Assembly: GCF_020164485.1 (NCBI RefSeq)
Contig: NZ_JAIQZA010000017.1
Location: 26,428-90,427, forward strand
Source of the DNA: Salegentibacter tibetensis
Lineage (GTDB): Bacteria; Bacteroidota; Bacteroidia; Flavobacteriales; Flavobacteriaceae
Direction of reading: 5' to 3'
DNA: 64,000 nt
Below the pieces are notes generated by a model. That model made no database searches and was not told the DNA's origin. It saw only the letters and a program-made list of their open reading frames with translations. The position numbers were made by a program, and so were the translations under genes. Positions 17,887 to 27,481 of the stretch are shown here, piece after piece; position 1 is the stretch's first letter, and the number at the start of each line of letters is the position of its first letter.

Positions 17887-19560
17887 TTATTCTATGTTAA
17901 TTACAGATTCGGAAACATTATCATAAACCTGAAACTGTTTTTCTAAATCTGAAAAATCATCCTTATTGAGTTTTATGTTTTCAGAACCTTCTCCCATTAT
18001 TCTAACAGAAGGATTTTTACTTTCCGTAAACTGGAATCCTTTTACCTCTACATTTTTAGAGTTGTAAAGAGTAAGCGCTGCATCTTTTGAAAGCACTTTT
18101 ACATCAATCAATTTCAAACCATCGGCATCAATAGCAGTTATACCTTCCTCAGCTTCAAAAACAGCATTTTCAAGGCTTACATTCTTCAGGCTCATTTCGG
18201 GTAAGCCCATAAAAAAGGCAGCCTTTTTAGATCCCGTAGCCGTTATATTCTTCATCGAAATATTTCTGAAGGAGGGGGTTTTTTCAGTTACCGGTACCGT
18301 TTCTTCATCTCTTGCTTCATCCTGAGCACTTTGATCTTCTTCTAAAACTGGAGCATTTCCTTCGTAAAACATATTAAAGCGAATAGTTTCGGTAGGAATA
18401 TTAATCATATCGATATCACTGATAAAAATGTTTTCCACAACTCCGCCACGTCCACGGGTACTTTTAAAACGCAAACCAACATCGGTACCTATAAACGTAC
18501 ATTTAGAAATGTGCACATTCTTAACCCCACCAGACATTTCGCTACCAATTACAAAGCCGCCGTGCCCATGATAAACTATATTGTTTTTTACAATTACATT
18601 TTCCGTTGGCATTCCTCGATCACGCCCATCCTTGTTTTTACCCGATTTTAAACAAATAGCATCGTCGCCTACATCAAAGGTATTGTTATAAACCAAGGCG
18701 TTTTTACAAGACTCCAGATCGAGCCCATCACCATTTTGGGAATACCAGGGATTACGCACATTCAGGTTTCTAATGATTATATTTTCACTCATTAGTGGAT
18801 GAATATTCCAGGCCGGGGAATTTTGAAAAGTCGGGCCGTCCAGCAATACGGTCTTACTCTTAACAATACTTACCATAACGGGGCGCAGGAAATCTTTTAC
18901 TGAAGCTAATTCATCATCATCAATTAAATCGGGAACATTAAAATTACTACTGCTTTCATGGCCTTTTTTTGATTTCTCTGAAGGAAACCACATTTTCTCA
19001 TCTTCAGAAAGCACCCCTCCTGAATTTAAGAGCGTTTTCCACTGACTTGAGGTCATTTTTCCCTTTTTTACCGGACGCCATGCATCACCGTTTCCATCTA
19101 TAGTCCCTTTTCCGGTTATTGCGATATTTTCAACTTCCCGGGCTGAAATCGGGGATTGGTTCCTTACGGTATTTAAACCTTCAAAGCTCGTTTTCACTAA
19201 CTCATAATCATCAAAATCACGGCTAAATAGTAAAAGGGCACCGGCTTCCAAATGCAGATTGATATTGCTTTTGAATTCTATAGGGCCGGTAAGCCAGATT
19301 CCACGAGGAATAATGACTTTTCCACCACCATTATCGTGCACATCGGCAATAGCATCGGTAATGGCTTTAGTATTTTTTGTTAGTCCGCCGGCTTTAGCTC
19401 CAAAATCAGTAATTTCTACTGAATAATCAGGAAATTCAGGTTCGGATACGCGGGACATATCGAATTCAATGCCTTCGTAAACTTCATCCATCGTCATTTC
19501 CTGTGCGGAGATAGTACTTATAAAAAGCATTACTAAAATGCGTAAACCTAATTTTTCCAT
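17887..19560 (-). CDS. Polygalacturonase-like glycoside hydrolase, GH28 (second copy)
   Basis: The product has about 557 residues with a signal peptide ending TISAQ. The ATG at 19560 is preferred; a TTG at 19578 would add six residues before the signal and is unlikely. GH28 catalytic blocks are present (NGDGLDLES, GDDAICLKSG, HGHGGFVIGSE and RFKS). It carries an acidic insertion before the catalytic helix and an extended C-terminal beta-helix, unlike the GH28 at 1583. It probably trims oligogalacturonides, perhaps substituted ones. It is the last gene of the long minus-strand enzyme block. Confidence 0.92.
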   Translation of the reverse strand: MEKLGLRILVMLFISTISAQEMTMDEVYEGIEFDMSRVSEPEFPDYSVEITDFGAKAGGLTKNTKAITDAIADVHDNGGGKVIIPRGIWLTGPIEFKSNINLHLEAGALLLFSRDFDDYELVKTSFEGLNTVRNQSPISAREVENIAITGKGTIDGNGDAWRPVKKGKMTSSQWKTLLNSGGVLSEDEKMWFPSEKSKKGHESSSNFNVPDLIDDDELASVKDFLRPVMVSIVKSKTVLLDGPTFQNSPAWNIHPLMSENIIIRNLNVRNPWYSQNGDGLDLESCKNALVYNNTFDVGDDAICLKSGKNKDGRDRGMPTENVIVKNNIVYHGHGGFVIGSEMSGGVKNVHISKCTFIGTDVGLRFKSTRGRGGVVENIFISDIDMINIPTETIRFNMFYEGNAPVLEEDQSAQDEARDEETVPVTEKTPSFRNISMKNITATGSKKAAFFMGLPEMSLKNVSLENAVFEAEEGITAIDADGLKLIDVKVLSKDAALTLYNSKNVEVKGFQFTESKNPSVRIMGEGSENIKLNKDDFSDLEKQFQVYDNVSESVINIE

Positions 19561-19578
19561 CTCGTATATTTTAATCAA

Positions 19579-20586
19579 TTATTCCAGTTTCCCATTTTGC
19601 TGAAGGGTTTCCAGCTTTTGATTTAGATCGGCTTTAAAATCTTCTTTTGAAGTAATTCCGCCGGGTTCCTGTTCCCAGGCTGCCAGAAAATAATAAGTTA
19701 CCGGCGCCTCTTGCTCTTTGAACACCACCAGGTGATCATGAGGGCCTTCGGTAATTTCTTCTACTTCTTCAGTGTTATAAAAAATTGCCATCCCCAGTTG
19801 ATCTTCGTCATCTACAAGGGTCTGCGCACCGTAAGTGGCGATATAACCCCACTGGCCGTCTTCGCTTTCCTTTTTTATTAATTCAACATCATCAAATTTC
19901 ACAATTCCGGTGGTTAAACCTGAAATCGCTTCAGAAGGCGTTAATTCTGCTTTTGTAAACCTGTCTTCCTTAAAAATGCTAAGGTTCACGGTAAGGTCTA
20001 TAGTTTTATCACCGGTAGTCCAGCCTGAATATTCAATTTTCACTTCAGAAGAATTCTCTGAATTTGACACCTCAGCAACCGTATTTTCTACTTCTCTGAA
20101 ATGCGCTACTGTGTCATTTATGTAACGGCCGTAACTCCCTATTCCAAGAGATTTTCCAGCTTTCAGGATATCCATTCCCCAATCTGCTTCTTCATGATAG
20201 GAATCAAAACCATCCTGTCCCACCTGATGCAAAATCATCGTATCGGTCTTTTTTCCGAAGATATCTATCGCATTACGCCAGTCAAGGTAAAGTCGATAAC
20301 CAACCTGAGAGTTTTCCCAACCCGGTCCTTCATATCTGATATACCATGAATGATCGGTATGCTCTTCAGGCAACTCTACACGAGAAACATTTTCAAACTT
20401 ACCATTCATATATTCACGGCCTTCCCAGGCTCCACCTTTTTTCACTGAAATTTCAGCATAGGTGGTTCTGTCATCCTTTTGTTCCGTTTCAGTAACTTCC
20501 TCTTGTTTTTCCTGTTCTTTATTTTCTTTACAGGAAACCGTAAGAACGGCAAGAGCAAGCATTGTTAATTGCAGTTTTAATTTCAT
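19579..20586 (-). CDS. DUF4861 lipoprotein of the pectin locus, activity unknown
   Basis: The 335-residue product has an SPII signal (lipobox TVSC) and a Lys/Glu-rich linker, then a single beta-rich domain that I recognise as the DUF4861 type often seen in polysaccharide loci. No known catalytic motif can be assigned. Candidate functional positions are the His/Asp/Trp-rich blocks around HQVGQDGFDSYHEEADWG and GPHDHLVVF. It sits between GH28 and CE8 in one transcript, so an exported enzyme acting on an unsaturated or decorated galacturonide is plausible but unproven. Confidence 0.8.
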   Translation of the reverse strand: MKLKLQLTMLALAVLTVSCKENKEQEKQEEVTETEQKDDRTTYAEISVKKGGAWEGREYMNGKFENVSRVELPEEHTDHSWYIRYEGPGWENSQVGYRLYLDWRNAIDIFGKKTDTMILHQVGQDGFDSYHEEADWGMDILKAGKSLGIGSYGRYINDTVAHFREVENTVAEVSNSENSSEVKIEYSGWTTGDKTIDLTVNLSIFKEDRFTKAELTPSEAISGLTTGIVKFDDVELIKKESEDGQWGYIATYGAQTLVDDEDQLGMAIFYNTEEVEEITEGPHDHLVVFKEQEAPVTYYFLAAWEQEPGGITSKEDFKADLNQKLETLQQNGKLE

Positions 20587-20590
20587 TGTA

Positions 20591-21556
20591 TTATTTTTTA
20601 AATGTTAGTTGCCAATTGTCATTTCCTTTTAAAATATTTTCTGCGGAATATTTTTGCGATTCTTCTTCACTTAGTTGTTTAGACCAGGAAACCCTTTCTT
20701 CCACATTTGCACCGGGCCCGGTGGAATTATATTCAGCATAAAACGCGGTTTTTTCGGTTTCTGGTTTACTCCAGTTATACCAGCCTTCTTTTTTAATATG
20801 ATCGCCCATTTCAGTATTGATAAAAACAGTTTGGGCATAATCGCGCCAGGGTCTGCCAAGATAAACGCTTTCTTTTGGGGCATCGCCGGTAAGTTTACAA
20901 TTGATGAAAACAAAACCGTGTTCAGCATCTTTTTCTGTGGAAGCGGCGGTAATATAATGCCCGCCATTTTTGGAATAAATTTCGCAATCCTCAAAAACCG
21001 CAGTTGACCACCCAAATATGAAATCGGTGCCACCTTCTATATAACAGTTTTTATAGTATTGTCTACTATCGCGACCGTGCGGGTAAAGCGTATCCTGGAA
21101 CCCGAGAAAACGGCAATTTTCAAAAATAACCTTATCACCATCTATCCGAACCGCCACAGCCTGGCCTACCGGCCCTGCCGAATTTTCAAAAGTGATATTC
21201 TTTGCCTGAAACCCATCACCAAAAACAAAAAAACTGGTTGATCCTGTGGTTCCCATTTCTTCACCGAACTTGTTCTCTTTAGAAGCATAATCGTCGTAAG
21301 TCACTATGGTTTCCTCTGCTTTTTCTGCAATAAGTTGCACATTCGTTTTTGAATCGGGTAACACTAACTTTTCTTTATATGTCCCCGTTTTCAGGAAAAT
21401 TGTAGTCGGTTTTTTCTTAAAATCGGGCACAGCCATAAATGCTTCCTGTAATTGGGTATAGTCGCCGCTACCATCGGCAGCCACAATTATATCATAATCC
21501 TGCGCCTGAAGACAGTTTATTGTAAAAAATAGTATAAAGGATAAGCGATATAACAT
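20591..21556 (-). CDS. Pectinesterase, CE8 (second copy)
   Basis: The 321-residue product has a signal peptide ending CLQAQ and a full CE8 beta-helix: GQAVAV (Gln132), FQDT (Asp155), DFIFG (Asp178) and LGRPW (Arg245). It should remove methyl esters from homogalacturonan. It is related to but clearly different from the CE8 at 393-1385, including a longer variable loop after the first strand block (KFGEEMGTTG). It lies 4 bp upstream of DUF4861 and 5 bp after the GH105 stop. Confidence 0.95.
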   Translation of the reverse strand: MLYRLSFILFFTINCLQAQDYDIIVAADGSGDYTQLQEAFMAVPDFKKKPTTIFLKTGTYKEKLVLPDSKTNVQLIAEKAEETIVTYDDYASKENKFGEEMGTTGSTSFFVFGDGFQAKNITFENSAGPVGQAVAVRIDGDKVIFENCRFLGFQDTLYPHGRDSRQYYKNCYIEGGTDFIFGWSTAVFEDCEIYSKNGGHYITAASTEKDAEHGFVFINCKLTGDAPKESVYLGRPWRDYAQTVFINTEMGDHIKKEGWYNWSKPETEKTAFYAEYNSTGPGANVEERVSWSKQLSEEESQKYSAENILKGNDNWQLTFKK

Positions 21557-21561
21557 CGGGC

Positions 21562-22797
21562 TTATTGATCAAGGTTTTCATAATAAATGGAAGCTAAAAT
21601 AAAAGGTCCAACTCCTTTTGGATCGTCGTCCCTAATGATCTCGTTGATATAATATTCATAAGAACCATCACGATAAGGATCGCCTCCCAATCCGGCTACA
21701 CCATTTACCTTTGTAAGACTAACGGTACCATCTTCATTTTCACGAACAAATTCTTCTAAAACACCTTCGTAAGCTTTAATTCCGGCTTGTTTATGTTCTT
21801 CAGTTAAATAACCTTTTTCCGCTCCTTTCAGCAGAAAATAAGAAAACATATTTGAGGCTGATGCTTCAAGATAATTACCTTCACGTTCTCCCTGATCCAT
21901 CACCTGATACCAGGTTCCGGTTTCATGCTGATATTTTAAGATTCCATCGGCAAGTTTTTGGGCTACATCAATGATATTTCCCCTCTCCGGGTGATCTTCC
22001 GGTAGAAAATCTAATACATCTACCAAGGCCATACTAAACCAGCCAATACTTCTCCCCCAGTAATTCGAGGAAAGCCCCGTTTCTGGATCTGCCCAACGTT
22101 GCTCTTTACTTTCGTCCCAGGCGTGGTGAAAAAGACCACTTTCTTCGCTATAATGGTATTTATTCACCAGGGAAATTTGATTGGCCACGTCATCAAACAA
22201 TTCCGGCTCGTCGAAATTTTTGGCGTAACGAGCCAAAAATGGTGAGCCCATATACAAACCGTCCAACCACATTTGAGAAGGATAGATTTTTTTATGCCAA
22301 AAACCACCTTCTTCTGTTCTTGGATGTTCCCGCATTTGGTCACGCAACATCTCTATGGCTTTTTTATATTTTTCCTTATCGGTTTCTTTATAAAGTCCGA
22401 TTAGGAAACGTCCACCCTGAACGCGGTCAATATTATAATCTGACTGTTTGTAGGTTTTGATAGATCCGTCTTCTTCAACCATAAAATCGGCGAAATTCTT
22501 AATGTAATCCAGGTATTTCTCATCTCCGGTTTCTTTATAAAGCTTCTCCATGGAAGTCATTATAAGTCCGTGAGAGTATTCCCATTTCGGTTTTTCATTA
22601 AAATCCAATGACCAGCCTTCGGGGTTTCTTTTAATCTCCGAATCTGCCATCCAGGTAGAATACTTTTTTGTTGCAGTAGTATCCTGTTTTTCTGCCTGAG
22701 CAATATCTTTATTTTCTCCCCCATTTTTGCAGGAAAAAAACATTCCCGTAATGAGAAAAAGTAGAAGTGATTTTTTTAATAGCTGCGGTTTTTTCAT
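21562..22797 (-). CDS. Unsaturated uronyl hydrolase, GH105 (lipoprotein)
   Basis: The 411-residue product has an SPII signal (lipobox FFSC) and an alpha/alpha-barrel. Asp124 (NIDRVQGG) and Asp179 (MWLDGLYMG) match the two catalytic Asp positions of YteR-like GH105 enzymes. These hydrate the double bond left by pectate or rhamnogalacturonan lyases and release 5-keto-4-deoxyuronate, the KduI substrate. It is located between the three-module lyase and CE8, as expected for a periplasmic finishing enzyme. Confidence 0.92.
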   Translation of the reverse strand: MKKPQLLKKSLLLFLITGMFFSCKNGGENKDIAQAEKQDTTATKKYSTWMADSEIKRNPEGWSLDFNEKPKWEYSHGLIMTSMEKLYKETGDEKYLDYIKNFADFMVEEDGSIKTYKQSDYNIDRVQGGRFLIGLYKETDKEKYKKAIEMLRDQMREHPRTEEGGFWHKKIYPSQMWLDGLYMGSPFLARYAKNFDEPELFDDVANQISLVNKYHYSEESGLFHHAWDESKEQRWADPETGLSSNYWGRSIGWFSMALVDVLDFLPEDHPERGNIIDVAQKLADGILKYQHETGTWYQVMDQGEREGNYLEASASNMFSYFLLKGAEKGYLTEEHKQAGIKAYEGVLEEFVRENEDGTVSLTKVNGVAGLGGDPYRDGSYEYYINEIIRDDDPKGVGPFILASIYYENLDQ

Positions 22798-22806
22798 TGT
22801 TATAAA

Positions 22807-25746
22807 TTATTTAAGGTCGTTTTTTAAAGTTTTATCCAGAAAATCCAGAGTATAGGTTAATGTGTTTTCAAACCAGGGTTCCATTAGCCAAAAAGAATGT
22901 GGGGAATTGGGAATTGTGTGTACTTCGGAATAAATATTATGTTTTTCCATTATTCCTATCATATCGTCCCGACCGGCGTGAAAACGTGGTTGTGCGCTGT
23001 TTATAAAAAGTGTTGGTGGCGTATTCTCATCTACATATTCCAAAGGAGAAGCATTTTGCCAGTTTTGCGGATTTTCAGCCTGAAGTCCGCCTAACCATAA
23101 ACCGGCAATTTCACTTTCTTCGGCTTCGGGATGGATAAAAGATACAATCCCGTCAATATTTATTATAGCCTGAACCTGATCCTGGTTTTTAAAATCATCT
23201 TTAAGAAACTTTTTATTTCCTGAAGTAACCCCGAGTAATGTTGCGAGTTGTGCTCCGGCTGAAGTTCCCAAGACAGCAATTTTATCCGGATCTATTCCAA
23301 ATTCTGAAGCATTTTTTCGCATCCAGGAAAGTGTGGTTTTTAAATCTTGAACTGCAGCGGGAAATTTAGCTTCCCTACTTAATCGGTAATTGGCTACCAC
23401 TGCGACATACCCGTTTTTGGCAAGATGTTGTCCCATAGTTTGCTGGTTCTCCTTGCTTCCAGAAACCCAGCCTCCCCCGTGAATTAAAAGCACGGCAGGA
23501 TGATTTTTTCCTTTTTTTGGTGAGTACACATCGGCTTTTAATTCACTGCCGTCTATTTCTCGGTAAATCAGGTTTTCCCGGGCTATAATTTTATCAGAAT
23601 CTAAGGGTTGAATCGGTTTTATAAACGGATAATTCTTCTTAAGCTTTTCGTAGGTGGTTTCAATGGTGTAAGGTGATATTGAAATAGGTTCTTCATTAAA
23701 GAGCGTAAGGTTTTTCATTTCATCAAAAACCAGCTGAGCAACTGCCTTAGCGCCTGCCGGCTGAAAATGAGTGTTATCATCCTGCCCATCAGGATAAGCT
23801 TCGTATTTTCCGGCAGGCAGATTCATAAAATAATTTTCAGTTACATAATCCTTTCCTTTTTTGGTAAAAAACTCCTGTGAACTTTGATTCAAATCGATTA
23901 GATGCACGTTAAGCTCTTTCGCTACTTCTTTAACAGCAGGATCATATTCACCGTGAATATTGCCTAGTTTCCTCTCTTCCCAGGGATAATTTCTGGCTAC
24001 CGGAGTAAGTAAAATTGGAATCGCATTTTTTTCCCTCGTTTGTTTCACGAAAAGTCTTAAAAATTCTTTGTAACCTTCTACATCTACATATCTTTCATGC
24101 TTCTCTTTTGAAGCATCATTGTGCCCCAACTGAATTAATACCAAATCGTTTTCTTCCAAATCTTCATAAATCGCCCGCCAACGTCCTTCCTGAAAAAAAG
24201 TTCTTGTACTGCGACCACCCCTGGCGCGATTATCAACTTCAACACTATCAGTTTTTAACAGCCCGTTTACATTTTGAAGGCTATCCTTTGAAAAAAACTG
24301 TTGAAAAACCTGCCCCCATCCCATAAGTGGATAACGGGTTGTCATATAATCCTTTCCGGATTCATAATTATCGGAATAATCGGCCATTGTAGAATCGCCG
24401 GCAAGATAGATAGTGGTGATAGCAGGGTTTCCTACTAATTCATTCAAATATACTTCCAGGTTAGTATATGTTTCATGAAGGTCATTAGCCGCATCATCAG
24501 CTTTTTGGGGATTTAAATTATTGGCAATTTCCCAGGTATCGGGCATACCATCGTTGTCAGAATCCTTTTCGGGTTCACCAGACTTTAACTCCGGCCAACC
24601 ACCTACGTCTTCCTGTGAATCAATTATGCCATTTTTAAAGCTTGCAGTGCTTTTTCGAAGATCGTTAATGACCCGTTTATCAACCGCATCCTGGCGCATA
24701 CTGGCTCCTGCATTTTTCAACACCAGTTCATAGGCCTCGCGGGCATTTTGTGTCTTTACATTTTCTGATACATTCCTCGCTTTTTCCATTCGAGCGGCAT
24801 TGGGATCTTTAATGTCCACTCCCCTCCAGTTATTTTGAGTCACTTCTTCAGAACCTTCCATGATATTTCCATCAATGTAAAAATCGCCATAAGGTTCATA
24901 AGGCTCCAAAATTCTTTCTCTTTTTGAAGAAGAAGTTGCGGGTCCAGGTTTATAATAATTATTGATCATATTATAGGTGCCACTTTCACCTCCATAAACG
25001 CTGTTGCTACCCCAGTTATAAATAACGTTATTCCTGAAATCAACAAATTCATCCTCCGAATTAGCAGTAGTCTCTGAACCGCTAAATCTTGGATTCCGAC
25101 TGTTGTTATTGGCTATCAAATTATGATGGAAAGAAGCTTTTTCACCCCCCCAAATGCTTCCATATCCATGAGCGCCTTTACCGTGAACCGAACGGTTTAA
25201 AGCTTCAGAAATTATACACCATTGCATAGTAAAATTTTTGTTCCCATAAAACGATGCATTCTCATCGGTCGCCCAACTTATTGAGCAATGGTCAATGATC
25301 ACGTTCTTGGTATCTCTACCTCCCAGGGCATCGCCAACTGCTTCATTACTATCTCCCATTCTAAACCGCATATACCTAATAATCACATTATCGGCTTTTA
25401 CTGAAACTGGATAACCCTTTAAGGTGATTCCTTCTCCGGGAGCGGTTTGCCCGGCTATGGTAAGATTGCCCTTGCCTCTATTTATATCTAATGGCGATTT
25501 AAGTTCTATTGTACCGGAGACTTCAAAAACAATGGTTCGTGAACTGCTTTTTACAATACCTTTTCTAAGACTTCCCTCTCCATCGTCATTAAGATTGGTT
25601 ACTTTATAAATTTCACCCCCTCTTCCTCCTGTAGCATAACGGCCAAAACCTTCGGCGGAAGGAAAGGCCAATTCTTGCGCCTCTGCCAGGAACGGAGCGG
25701 AGAGAAGACTAATAACCATTAAACATTTTTTAAAAAAGGAAAGCAT
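22807..25746 (-). CDS. Three-module protein: pectate lyase PL1 + CE12 acetylesterase + alpha/beta esterase
   Basis: The 979-residue protein has a signal peptide ending AEAQ and three catalytic-type modules. Residues 24-390 are a PL1 pectate lyase helix ending in the family block DSQEDVGGWPEL. A Ca-binding SDNDGMPDTWE segment (396-406) links to a CE12 SGNH esterase (about 443-680: GDST 450-453, GGRS 510-513, GHND 541-544, DNTH 657-660). Residues about 715-975 form an alpha/beta hydrolase of the bifunctional acetyl/feruloyl esterase type (HGGGW 756-760, GTSAG with Ser829, SPHSFW with His950). One polypeptide could thus deacylate and cut acetylated pectin. All three active sites look intact. It is co-transcribed with PL10 and GH105. 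Confidence 0.92.
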   Translation of the reverse strand: MLSFFKKCLMVISLLSAPFLAEAQELAFPSAEGFGRYATGGRGGEIYKVTNLNDDGEGSLRKGIVKSSSRTIVFEVSGTIELKSPLDINRGKGNLTIAGQTAPGEGITLKGYPVSVKADNVIIRYMRFRMGDSNEAVGDALGGRDTKNVIIDHCSISWATDENASFYGNKNFTMQWCIISEALNRSVHGKGAHGYGSIWGGEKASFHHNLIANNNSRNPRFSGSETTANSEDEFVDFRNNVIYNWGSNSVYGGESGTYNMINNYYKPGPATSSSKRERILEPYEPYGDFYIDGNIMEGSEEVTQNNWRGVDIKDPNAARMEKARNVSENVKTQNAREAYELVLKNAGASMRQDAVDKRVINDLRKSTASFKNGIIDSQEDVGGWPELKSGEPEKDSDNDGMPDTWEIANNLNPQKADDAANDLHETYTNLEVYLNELVGNPAITTIYLAGDSTMADYSDNYESGKDYMTTRYPLMGWGQVFQQFFSKDSLQNVNGLLKTDSVEVDNRARGGRSTRTFFQEGRWRAIYEDLEENDLVLIQLGHNDASKEKHERYVDVEGYKEFLRLFVKQTREKNAIPILLTPVARNYPWEERKLGNIHGEYDPAVKEVAKELNVHLIDLNQSSQEFFTKKGKDYVTENYFMNLPAGKYEAYPDGQDDNTHFQPAGAKAVAQLVFDEMKNLTLFNEEPISISPYTIETTYEKLKKNYPFIKPIQPLDSDKIIARENLIYREIDGSELKADVYSPKKGKNHPAVLLIHGGGWVSGSKENQQTMGQHLAKNGYVAVVANYRLSREAKFPAAVQDLKTTLSWMRKNASEFGIDPDKIAVLGTSAGAQLATLLGVTSGNKKFLKDDFKNQDQVQAIINIDGIVSFIHPEAEESEIAGLWLGGLQAENPQNWQNASPLEYVDENTPPTLFINSAQPRFHAGRDDMIGIMEKHNIYSEVHTIPNSPHSFWLMEPWFENTLTYTLDFLDKTLKNDLK

Positions 25747-25787
25747 ATATTTAGTTTATTCGATTAAGTTAAGGTTCTGATTTTGGA

Positions 25788-26915
25788 TTATTTTATTAGT
25801 CGACCTTCCCAGGCGGGGTAATCGGTTTCGAGTAGTCCCTGAGCATAGTTCTTTAAATAGCTATAGCCCATTCGGCGCTCGTGTTCTATTTCGTTCAGTT
25901 CATCTTTTACAATTCCGTCCCTTCCAACAAACATTGGACGTCCTGTCCCAATTTCATTAAATCTAGCCCAAAGGGGATCGCCATTTGGATCGTTAACCAC
26001 CACCCGGTCACGCCCTCCGGGCAAATTAGGCGCATCTACGAAGACAACTTTCTTTCCGGTTATTTTGTGTTCTTTAAACCAGTTAATAGACTCTCGTATA
26101 GCCATTTTAACTTCATCAGAAGGATTTTGTATTTCCATGAGGTATTTAATAATTCCCACGCTCTCACCGCCGCTTAAGGAAGGTAATTCATAATCCCTTG
26201 CTTTTGCCGGACTCAAATCTTCCCGGTGATGTTGGGCACACCAAACAGTGCCTTTTCCATCTATGCGCACCTGCATTTTAAGAATTACCTCCAGGCCTTT
26301 ATCAATTGCTTCTTTCGCGTTCTGGCGGCGTTCGATATCCACAAAATCATAAGGTTCTTTTTGAAAAGCGATATCCCGCAATAAATTCATTACACCCATC
26401 ATTGCGCCATCATTAAAAGTAATATGCTCGTAATAGCCTTCTCTAACTGGATAAAACTGCGGCCATCCCCCATTCTCATATTGAGCTGCCAGAAGAAAAT
26501 CAACTCCTTTGAGAAAAGCATCCCCGTATTTTTTATCGCCGGTTTCATCATAAACTTTTGCGAGATATCGCATTTGCGTATGGGTAGCATCATTATCGAT
26601 GGTAGTACCAAATTTCCCAGACTTCTTCTCCTCTAAGGAAGCCTTATCCTGGGAGTCGAGGCGCTTGGCCATATCAATATTCTTTAGCCAGCCTCCGTTA
26701 TTATTTTGGTAGAGCAAGACATTATCCGCTATTCTTTTTGCATTCTGAGAAGCATACCATTGTTTTTCCTGTCGCTGCGCTTCTTCCCAGGAAATTTGTT
26801 CAGAGTTTTGAGCATTTGTTTTTCCCGAAATCAGTATAAAAAGAGGGATAAAGGCAAAAACCAGGACATTTTGGCAATTGATTTTTTCACTAGCTATAAT
26901 TTGGAAAAGTCTCAT
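25788..26915 (-). CDS. Pectate lyase, PL10
   Basis: The 375-residue protein has an N-terminal signal (ending KTNAQ) and an alpha/alpha-toroid domain of PL10 type. Recognisable blocks include YQNNNGGWLKN, TIDNDATHTQMRYLA, QYENGGWPQFYP, FNDGAMMGVM, TVWCAQHH and LPGGRDRV, where Arg is the likely catalytic base region. It cleaves polygalacturonate by beta-elimination. The N-terminal segment before the cleavage site is longer than usual but still hydrophobic. It lies 15 bp after the PL1/CE8 relic and 41 bp before the three-module lyase. Confidence 0.93.
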   Translation of the reverse strand: MRLFQIIASEKINCQNVLVFAFIPLFILISGKTNAQNSEQISWEEAQRQEKQWYASQNAKRIADNVLLYQNNNGGWLKNIDMAKRLDSQDKASLEEKKSGKFGTTIDNDATHTQMRYLAKVYDETGDKKYGDAFLKGVDFLLAAQYENGGWPQFYPVREGYYEHITFNDGAMMGVMNLLRDIAFQKEPYDFVDIERRQNAKEAIDKGLEVILKMQVRIDGKGTVWCAQHHREDLSPAKARDYELPSLSGGESVGIIKYLMEIQNPSDEVKMAIRESINWFKEHKITGKKVVFVDAPNLPGGRDRVVVNDPNGDPLWARFNEIGTGRPMFVGRDGIVKDELNEIEHERRMGYSYLKNYAQGLLETDYPAWEGRLIK

Positions 26916-26930
26916 ATTAAAATCTATTTT

Positions 26931-27422
26931 TTATCGGAATCTCTTCATCTTTTCGATCTTATCACGTGGATCCCAGTTGTAAGTATTTGGAGGATTGGTA
27001 TAACTGCTACCTAAAACATTCTCTATCGTGTATTCCTGAATCTCAGATTCAGAGATCTGGACTGCCCAATCTACCCTTTCTTCTGGAGTTGCCTTCACCT
27101 GATGAATTATATTCTGCATAGCGTGCTGTTTCCTCATTATCTTCTTCTCCCCAATTAAAGAAACATTATTTTTATTTTCGGGAAGATCAAGATCACCTGA
27201 AGTGCCAAGGGATGGCTCCTCTAAAGAAAGCTCAGGCCAACCTCCAACATCTGCCTGAGTATCTATAACTCCTAAACCACTTCCGTTAGAAGCTTCATAG
27301 GTATAGGTCCCGGTTTTTACTTCTTCAGAAATACGCTCATCAACTTCATCCCGAACCAAAGATGCTCCCAATTCGGATTCGAGTTTGAAGCCCAGCAAAC
27401 CTGTCTTCTTAAATAAAAGGCA
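26931..27422 (-). pseudogene. Relic of a PL1 pectate lyase fused to a CE8 pectinesterase
   Basis: The open frame (about 155 residues from a TTG at 27398) has no ATG and is closed upstream by a TAG at 27423-27425. The first half matches the C-terminal end of PL1 lyases (GASLVRDEVD, TGTYTYEASNGSG, DVGGWPEL; compare the end of the PL1 module at 22807-25746). The last part matches the tail of CE8 enzymes (ERVDWAVQISESE, EYTIENVLG). Both catalytic domains are missing. The simplest reading is an internally deleted, 5'-truncated PL1-CE8 fusion gene. It now abuts a terminator and is probably not translated. Confidence 0.72.
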
Positions 27423-27462
27423 CTATTAACCGAATTATGAAAAAAATTCAGTCAATAGTGCC
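27411..27462 (-). terminator. Rho-independent terminator after PL9
   Basis: GGCACTATT (27419-27427) pairs with AATAGTGCC (27454-27462), with an inner GAATT/AATTC stem. On the minus strand the stem is followed by TTTTATTT. It lies 20 bp after the PL9 stop codon and separates it from the relic-PL10 block. Confidence 0.8.
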
Positions 27463-27481
27463 AAATTATAAATAATTCAGT

